Shown: one piece after another, positions 6,392-11,128 of the stretch
How the letters are laid out: each line of letters begins with the position of its first letter
Numbering within the stretch: position 1 is the stretch's first letter
Assembly: GCA_002418985.1 (NCBI GenBank)
Contig: DIFE01000064.1
Location: 28,973-40,100 of the forward strand
Direction of reading: 5' to 3'
DNA: 11,128 nt
Source: Deltaproteobacteria bacterium UBA5756
Lineage (GTDB): Bacteria > Desulfobacterota > Syntrophorhabdia > Syntrophorhabdales > Syntrophorhabdaceae
The notes under the pieces: model-generated
The model's database searches: none
Told to the model about the DNA's origin: nothing
The model's input: only the letters and a program-made list of their open reading frames with translations
Position numbers and translations under genes: made by a program

Positions 6392-7467
6392 ATACATCCA
6401 AAGTCTTCATCACCGGCGCAACAGGGTTTATCGGAGGACGCATTGCGGAGCGCCTATGGATCGATTACAGGATCGCTGCTCGTTGTCTCGTCCAAAATTA
6501 TACGGGAGCCGCCCGACTGGCAAGGCTCCCTGTTCCTATGTTTCCCGGATCTGTCTTGGAGAGACAGGCCCTTGAAAAGTCGATGGGCGACAGCGAAGTC
6601 ATCTTCCACTGCGCCTACGGCAATACCTCTGACCCTGAACTGAATCGACGCGTCAACGAGGAGGGTCTCCAAAACCTCGGGGAGATCGCCCTGAGCAAGG
6701 GGATCCAACGCCTCATCCATTTCAGCACCGTTGCCGTCTACGGACCTCAACCACCGGACCATGTCACGGAAGAGACCCCCACCTGCCTTTCGGAAGACGA
6801 ATACGGAAACAGCAAGATCCGGACCGAGACGATATGCCGTGAACTGGCCGTCGCAGGCCTTCCCGTCGTGGTGATACGACCTACTGTCGTGTATGGTCCC
6901 TTCTCCCCCATATGGACGATCGGGGCCATCAAACGTGTTTTGTCCGGAGGATGGGAAAATACCGGCAACATTCATGGGCTGTGCAATCCGGTCTATATTG
7001 ACGATCTGGTTGACGGCGTCTTTCTTTGTGTGGACAAAGATGGCGCTGTGGGACAGACATTCATTCTCTCCGGAGCAAACCCCGTTCCCTGGAATACGTT
7101 CTTTGGAGCCTACAAGGCGCTGGCGAGTGGGGGAAAGGAACAATTTGCTCTCCCTTCCACTAGCGAATCCCTATTGCTGGCGTGGATGCGCCACCTTCTG
7201 CGCCGTCAGGTCCAGACCTTGCGAAAACACATGGAACCCCAGTTGATCGAGCTCCATGAATACCTTAAAATGACTCGCCCTGCCCTGACAGGGCGATTAC
7301 TCGCGTTGGTAAGTGGGGGTATTCAGGAAAGCGAAAAAGTCAAATACAACCAGAAAACCGTTTTTTCCATTGACAAGGCCTCTCATCTCCTCGGTTATAC
7401 GCCGCGTCGTTTCGAAGAAGGAATGAAAACGACAGCGGACTGGCTGCGATATTATGAATACATCTGA
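6382..7467 (+). CDS. NAD-dependent epimerase/dehydratase (extended SDR)
   Basis: From ATG 6382 the protein has 361 residues; ATG 6358 would add eight residues with no family likeness and a longer overlap with the oxidoreductase gene. The N-terminal Rossmann fold shows FITGATGFIGG (9-19), the GxxGxxG nucleotide-binding loop. The active site is visible as FSTVAVYG (114-121) and the catalytic YxxxK at Y141-K145 (EYGNSK), followed by VIRPTVVYGP, a standard segment of sugar-nucleotide SDRs. The C-terminus ends in LLGYTPRRFEEGMKTTADWL, as in epimerase/3-beta-HSD-like enzymes. A Lys/Arg-rich helical stretch around 260-315 is less typical and could contact a membrane or a lipid-linked substrate. It probably epimerises, dehydrates or reduces a nucleotide sugar together with the preceding oxidoreductase. 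Substrate not identifiable. Overlap with the upstream gene is 10 nt. Confidence 0.88.
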   Translation: MRLNTSKVFITGATGFIGGRIAERLWIDYRIAARCLVQNYTGAARLARLPVPMFPGSVLERQALEKSMGDSEVIFHCAYGNTSDPELNRRVNEEGLQNLGEIALSKGIQRLIHFSTVAVYGPQPPDHVTEETPTCLSEDEYGNSKIRTETICRELAVAGLPVVVIRPTVVYGPFSPIWTIGAIKRVLSGGWENTGNIHGLCNPVYIDDLVDGVFLCVDKDGAVGQTFILSGANPVPWNTFFGAYKALASGGKEQFALPSTSESLLLAWMRHLLRRQVQTLRKHMEPQLIELHEYLKMTRPALTGRLLALVSGGIQESEKVKYNQKTVFSIDKASHLLGYTPRRFEEGMKTTADWLRYYEYI

Positions 7468-7470
7468 GTG

Positions 7471-7479
7471 GGAAAGGGA
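7471..7479 (+). promoter_or_regulatory. Ribosome-binding site deciding the start of the second GT4 gene
   Basis: GGAAAGGGA lies 9 nt before ATG 7489. This favours ATG 7489 over GTG 7468, which touches the previous stop and would place this purine tract inside the gene. Confidence 0.5.
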
Positions 7480-7488
7480 TTTGCCTCG

Positions 7489-8646
7489 ATGAAATATCTG
7501 GTTGTCGCCTACTGGCATGACTCCCGTTTCAAAAACAAACCCGGGGGCTTGATCCGGATGTTTGAGCTGGCGGACAACCTACTGGACATGGGCCATGATG
7601 TCGCCATGGTATTGCCGAAGCTGGGTTTCCCCAAGGCCCAAACCCGGGCCCGGGTGATTGAGATCCCTTTCCTGGATATCCCCATTCTTCGCCCTTTATG
7701 TTTTCACGTTCTGTCTACCCTTTATCTCCTCAGTGCCAACCCTGGACGGATCGACTGTCTCTATGTCCGTCAAATGAATTCTTTTCTCCCTTTTCTCGTA
7801 TCCCGAATGTTTGGCATTTTTTCCTATTTCGAGCTTCCGAATGACCCCTATCGTGGCTATTCCTTGGAAAGCCCCGGTAAGCGTTTGATAATCGAAGTCA
7901 TCGATCGTTTGTGTGTGACCTTAGCCGATCGGATCGTAGTACTATCCCTGTGGAGCAAGAAACGTCTCCATGCCATGGGGGATGTGCCCCTGGCTAAGAT
8001 CCTTGTTTTTCCTAGTGGAACCGATACCGAATTGTTCACACCCCGTGATCCAGCCGCTTGCCGTCGGGAACTCAATCTTGATCCTTCCTACTATTATGTA
8101 GGATTTATTGGCTCTTTTCTTGAATATCAGGGGATTGACACGCTTATTGACGTAGCGCCGAGCATCCTCAAAAAAATCCCCACAACGCGTTTCCTGCTGG
8201 TCGGGGACGGCCCTATGCGAAAATCATGGGAAAACAGGGCTCGCAAACAAGGGGTTCGAGATTATTTTCTCTTTATCGGTCATGTCCCTTATCGTCAGGT
8301 TCCTGCTTATCTTGGGGCCATGGATGTCTGTGTCGCCCCCCACCATGCAGATACCAACCAGGCCTCGCCTGTGAAGCTTTTCGACTATATGGCGGCGGGG
8401 CGGCCCATTGTGGCAAGTGATATCGAGGTGGTACGGGAAATCATTGGGGATTCGAGATGCGCAGTTCTATTCAACCCGGAGGATGACAAACATCTCGGCT
8501 TTTGCATCACCTCCATATTACAAAATCCTGTTTGGGCAAAAGACCTTGGAGAGAAAGGGCGTTCATTTTGCGTTTCAAACTACGATAGAAAAATGGTCAC
8601 AAGAAAACTCTTTACGGCAGGGGGAAGCGATGATCAGAAAGGTTGA
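7489..8646 (+). CDS. Glycosyltransferase family 4 (GT-B fold)
   Basis: From ATG 7489 the protein has 385 residues, a normal size for GT4. The N-terminal domain begins with the strand MKYLVVAYW and the glycine loop NKPGGLIRM (16-24). The second domain has FPSGTDTELF, GFIGSFLEYQGIDTLI, FLLVGDGPM and FIGHVPYRQVPAYLGAMDV, all standard for the family, then ASPVKLFDYMAAGRPIVAS around 292-310, the donor-binding segment. In that segment the usual E-x7-E is altered: Ser/Pro takes the place of the first Glu and Asp299 the place of the second. SP-x-KLFEYMA variants are common in GT4 subgroups, so activity is still expected. It would add one sugar to the lipid-linked repeat unit in the cytoplasm; donor unknown. 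It begins 21 nt after the SDR stop and overlaps the next glycosyltransferase by 17 nt. Confidence 0.9.
   Translation: MKYLVVAYWHDSRFKNKPGGLIRMFELADNLLDMGHDVAMVLPKLGFPKAQTRARVIEIPFLDIPILRPLCFHVLSTLYLLSANPGRIDCLYVRQMNSFLPFLVSRMFGIFSYFELPNDPYRGYSLESPGKRLIIEVIDRLCVTLADRIVVLSLWSKKRLHAMGDVPLAKILVFPSGTDTELFTPRDPAACRRELNLDPSYYYVGFIGSFLEYQGIDTLIDVAPSILKKIPTTRFLLVGDGPMRKSWENRARKQGVRDYFLFIGHVPYRQVPAYLGAMDVCVAPHHADTNQASPVKLFDYMAAGRPIVASDIEVVREIIGDSRCAVLFNPEDDKHLGFCITSILQNPVWAKDLGEKGRSFCVSNYDRKMVTRKLFTAGGSDDQKG
8619..8624 (+). promoter_or_regulatory. Ribosome-binding site deciding the start of the third glycosyltransferase
   Basis: AGGGGG ends 5 nt before ATG 8630. The reading frame itself is open from TTG 8408, more than 200 nt inside the upstream gene, but that extension has no family similarity and there is no reason to use it. 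Confidence 0.5.
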
Positions 8647-9673
8647 ACCTCTCCCCTCTTCCCCCAACCGTTGCGTGAAGGTCTTATTTCTGCCGCTATA
8701 TTCCATACAAGGCGCCAGCTCACGCTATCGGACTTACCAATATGCTGAACTTCTTCCTATTCATGGATTTTCCGTCAAGATAGATCACCCCTTGACGTAT
8801 TCCATCTCGTCGAAGATACAATATATCCTTCGACTTCTGTCCCATTTGCCCTGGGCCGATGTCGTCGTCATTCAGAAAAAACTCTTTCGCCACCCGTTAT
8901 TTTCCCTTATCCGACGCATCAATGCCTCCATCGTTTATGATTTTGACGATGCCATTTATGTGGACGCTACGATTAAACAACTGTTCCACCATGTACTGCG
9001 CACGAGTAGGCACGTCATTACCGGAAATCACCATTTGGAACAGTATGCGAAAAATTTTTCAGATCGGGTGACGACCATTCCTACGCCCGTGGATATTAAG
9101 ACCTTTAACCCCGTCAAAGCGTTGAAATCATCGAACGACACCATCACCATAGGTTGGATTGGCGCAGGAGGTAATCAGATCTATCTTCGACAGATCGAAG
9201 CCGCTTTCGAAACCATTTACCAATATAGAACCGGCCATATACAATTAAAGGTCATCAGTGATCGTCCTTTTTCTTTTCGGGCATGCCAACTGCCGGTAAT
9301 AAATGTTCCCTGGAGTCTGCTGACCGAGGTGGATGCGCTCCGGACGGTTGATATCGGGCTTATGCCACTGGCAGACGATGAATTCACCCGGGGGAAATGT
9401 TCCTTCAAGGCCCTGCAGTATATGAGCCTTTGCATACCCCCGGTAGTATCACCGGTTGGGATGAACTGCGAAGTTATTCAACATGGCGAGAATGGTTTTT
9501 GTGCGGAGACCATACAGGACTGGATCAACATCTTGTCCCTGCTGGTTCGGCATAGAGAGCTACGCACGAAAATAGGAGAAAAGGCGCGCAAAACCGTGGA
9601 GCAGCGGTACTGCTACGAGGTTACGACCCCACTATTGGCCGAAGTCTTGAGAAACGTTGCATTCTGTAAGTGA
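8630..9673 (+). CDS. Glycosyltransferase, GT-B fold (GT4-like)
   Basis: From ATG 8630 the protein has 347 residues. It belongs to a recognisable branch of short GT4-like enzymes: ASSRYRTYQY (29-38) replaces the usual glycine loop, followed by VYDFDDAIY (102-110), ITGNHHLEQYA, IPTPVDIKTF (150-159), IGWIGAGGN (173-181), GLMPLADDEF and RGKCSFKALQYM (254-265), then SPVGMNCEVIQHGENGF. The donor-binding segment carries Gln263 where many relatives have Glu, with a later Glu in MNCEVI. The protein starts 17 nt inside the previous glycosyltransferase gene, so expression of the pair is probably coupled, and it is the last + strand gene of the block. It likely adds a further sugar to the same lipid-linked oligosaccharide; donor and linkage are unknown. 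Confidence 0.88.
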   Translation: MIRKVEPLPSSPNRCVKVLFLPLYSIQGASSRYRTYQYAELLPIHGFSVKIDHPLTYSISSKIQYILRLLSHLPWADVVVIQKKLFRHPLFSLIRRINASIVYDFDDAIYVDATIKQLFHHVLRTSRHVITGNHHLEQYAKNFSDRVTTIPTPVDIKTFNPVKALKSSNDTITIGWIGAGGNQIYLRQIEAAFETIYQYRTGHIQLKVISDRPFSFRACQLPVINVPWSLLTEVDALRTVDIGLMPLADDEFTRGKCSFKALQYMSLCIPPVVSPVGMNCEVIQHGENGFCAETIQDWINILSLLVRHRELRTKIGEKARKTVEQRYCYEVTTPLLAEVLRNVAFCK

Positions 9674-9684
9674 CGGTACATCAT

Positions 9685-9719
9685 AATAAAATAAAAAAAT
9701 ATTGCTAACTTATTTTATT
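9685..9719. repeat. AT-only inverted repeat between convergent genes
   Basis: AATAAAATAA (9685-9694) and TTATTTTATT (9710-9719) are perfect 10-bp inverted copies separated by 15 bp, in the only gap (36 bp) between the convergent genes; the right arm contains the stop codon of the - strand gene. A T-run lies just past that stop on the - strand. The stem has no G-C pairs, so it would be a weak terminator, and low complexity makes chance a real alternative. Confidence 0.3.
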
Positions 9720-11128
9720 TCGTACAGCACAACATGGTTGTAGAGTGGTGTGCCTTGAAAAGATAGAACCTTCTTCCAATGGTGGGGCGGGTTTTTCTCG
9801 TATTCTAAATAAGCGAGATGTTGTGACACGGGACGGTCTCTGACATCAGATTTGAGGTATCGGCGATGTAACACTATGTAACTGTTTATGAATGTACAAT
9901 ACCCGCTCATTTCAAGATCTTTAAAGGTTTTGAAGGTATAGAAAGCATCATTATATCGAAGGAAATACTTGAGAAACAACGGCCACCGGTAATGGTGGGT
10001 ATAGACGACGCTTCCAGGGTTGGATTTGAGATGGGCGGCAACTGCGATGTAAGGCGCTGCGTCGTCGCTTACATTACGATACATGCGATATGCCCCGTAG
10101 ACATGTGCCGTTGTTATCATCAGCACAGCGGCTACCGCAAAAACCAACAGGGTACCAGCGTTGGACCGCAAACCATTGAACGCTTTTTGTAGACAATAAG
10201 CCCCTATCAGTATGGCAGGCGCGGTGATCAGAGATAAATAATTCGGGTTTTTTGAGATCAGGACTCCCTCCTTGATGCTTTGAAAGCCGAATTCAAATCC
10301 CAGGAATGGAATAACCAGGCAAACGATCAGCAAGAGGACCCGTTCTTTGGCGCGGTGTTTCCACAAAAGAACCAACCCCACGAGCACAAACCACCAAAGA
10401 AAACCAAACATGGCAAGGCCGGAAAGTTCCAAACCAAGCATATTTCTGGGATAAAAAAGCAGTCCCACATCATAGTCTTCGCTGATGGTTTTAACGATGG
10501 ATTCACTGGTGATTCTGGTTATCTCGAAAAAAGGATCACCTGTTTGGACGAGGAAATAACCAGCTTGGACTGCCAGAGGAATTGCTAACCCCGCAGCAAT
10601 GCCAAGAAATATTTTGTATTCTCGATAATATATCAAATAAAGGGCCATGGAGAAAAACAAGAAGATAGATGTGATCCGGCACATGTAGGCAAAAGAAATC
10701 ATGATTCCGGCACAGATGAAAAACGACATTCTCCCATTTTTTGAGGCGCTCGCCTCTCCCGACAGGAAACACAGGATGGACAATGCCGAAAGCAAAGGAA
10801 TGAAACTGTCCGGCCCCAAAACATTAGCGGTACTGATGTCCAAAGGGTAGACAGCCAAAAGAAAAGCGGCGACGGTCGCGATACGCGCATCCCATATCTT
10901 CTTCCCAATCAGATAGACGACGACAACATTCGTCAATGAGGCCAAGTAGGGGAAAAAGCTGGCCGCAATATCGTTGATCCCAAACCATTTGAAGGCCAGC
11001 GCCGTGGGTAGCAAAATGAAGTACCGGAACCCGTAAAACATATAGACACTGTTGACGTCATAGTTACCGGTTAGAATGTCATAAGCGTGCTGGGCGTAGG
11101 CAAACCCCTCTGTGCCAATGTGAGTGAG
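9710..11128 (-). CDS. PMT/ArnT-family (PMT_2) glycosyltransferase, 5'-truncated at right edge
   Basis: On the - strand the frame stays open from the stop at 9710-9712 to the right edge, giving 472 visible residues; the ATG at 11041 is internal, since 29 codons upstream of it are open and family-like. It is a polytopic membrane protein with about ten predicted helices. The edge-proximal segment (TEGFAYAQHAYDILTGNYD, then YGFRYFILLPTALAF, then SLTNVVVVYLIGKKIW) matches the first periplasmic loop and second helix region of PMT_2/ArnT-like enzymes (PF13231 type). These use polyprenyl-phosphate sugars as donors and glycosylate proteins, lipid A or glycans at the periplasmic face. E7 of the visible part fits the acidic position of the loop; the residue before it is Thr. 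The C-terminal 130 or so residues after the last helix are soluble and probably periplasmic. It is convergent with the + strand cluster, so it belongs to a different transcript. Confidence 0.87.
   Translation of the reverse strand, partial: LTHIGTEGFAYAQHAYDILTGNYDVNSVYMFYGFRYFILLPTALAFKWFGINDIAASFFPYLASLTNVVVVYLIGKKIWDARIATVAAFLLAVYPLDISTANVLGPDSFIPLLSALSILCFLSGEASASKNGRMSFFICAGIMISFAYMCRITSIFLFFSMALYLIYYREYKIFLGIAAGLAIPLAVQAGYFLVQTGDPFFEITRITSESIVKTISEDYDVGLLFYPRNMLGLELSGLAMFGFLWWFVLVGLVLLWKHRAKERVLLLIVCLVIPFLGFEFGFQSIKEGVLISKNPNYLSLITAPAILIGAYCLQKAFNGLRSNAGTLLVFAVAAVLMITTAHVYGAYRMYRNVSDDAAPYIAVAAHLKSNPGSVVYTHHYRWPLFLKYFLRYNDAFYTFKTFKDLEMSGYCTFINSYIVLHRRYLKSDVRDRPVSQHLAYLEYEKNPPHHWKKVLSFQGTPLYNHVVLYEIK

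Noticed and set aside
7276..7295. Hairpin CGCCCTG / CAGGGCG with 6-nt loop
   Set aside because: It lies inside the SDR gene, is not followed by a T-run, and translation continues for 170 nt. Not a terminator.
8408..8629. N-terminal extension of the third glycosyltransferase from TTG 8408
   Set aside because: It overlaps the previous glycosyltransferase completely, shows no family similarity, and a strong ribosome-binding site precedes ATG 8630.
10280..10588. + strand frame of 102 codons at the right end
   Set aside because: It is antisense to the PMT-type gene, is Lys/Gln/His-rich without motif, and has no ribosome-binding site. Shadow frame.

Overview
The window reads as part of a surface-polysaccharide (O-antigen, capsule or exopolysaccharide) gene cluster from a Gram-negative bacterium. 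It encodes a lipid-linked-oligosaccharide flippase, an O-antigen ligase/polymerase-type membrane protein, three GT-B glycosyltransferases, two nucleotide-sugar-type NAD(P) enzymes and a PMT/ArnT-type polyprenol-dependent glycosyltransferase. No phylogenetic marker is present. Gene style and composition would fit a deltaproteobacterium (Desulfobacterota), but that is a guess. There are no RNA genes, CRISPR arrays, transposases or phage genes.

Layout. On the + strand from the left edge: the 3' part of a membrane-anchored SPOR-domain protein (its start lies outside the window), a 94-residue single-pass membrane protein with no recognised family, and an O-antigen ligase/polymerase-like protein. 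These are very tightly packed and visibly GC-rich. Next, in a visibly lower-GC block, come a Wzx-type flippase and, after a 175-bp gap with a possible promoter, five genes that overlap or nearly touch: GT4 glycosyltransferase, Gfo/Idh/MocA oxidoreductase, extended-SDR sugar epimerase/dehydratase, GT4 glycosyltransferase, and a third GT-B glycosyltransferase. A convergent - strand gene, a PMT_2/ArnT-family glycosyltransferase, fills the right end and runs off the edge.

How they may work together (inference). The oxidoreductase and SDR would make or modify a nucleotide sugar. The three cytoplasmic glycosyltransferases would build a repeat unit on undecaprenyl pyrophosphate, Wzx would flip it, and the ligase/polymerase-like protein would polymerise or transfer it in the periplasm. 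The PMT-type enzyme could decorate the product there. No initiating sugar-phosphate transferase, Wza/Wzc-type export gene or exosortase is visible, so the cluster continues outside the window.

Most unusual point. The flippase has no ATG, GTG or TTG start that would include its conserved N-terminus. Its family-typical first helix lies in frame directly after the TGA stop of the ligase gene, with an ATC codon where a start codon is expected, 6 nt behind a GAGG ribosome-binding site. I found no strong evidence for a wholly new system. The best leads are this start anomaly and the uncharacterised small membrane protein next to the ligase.
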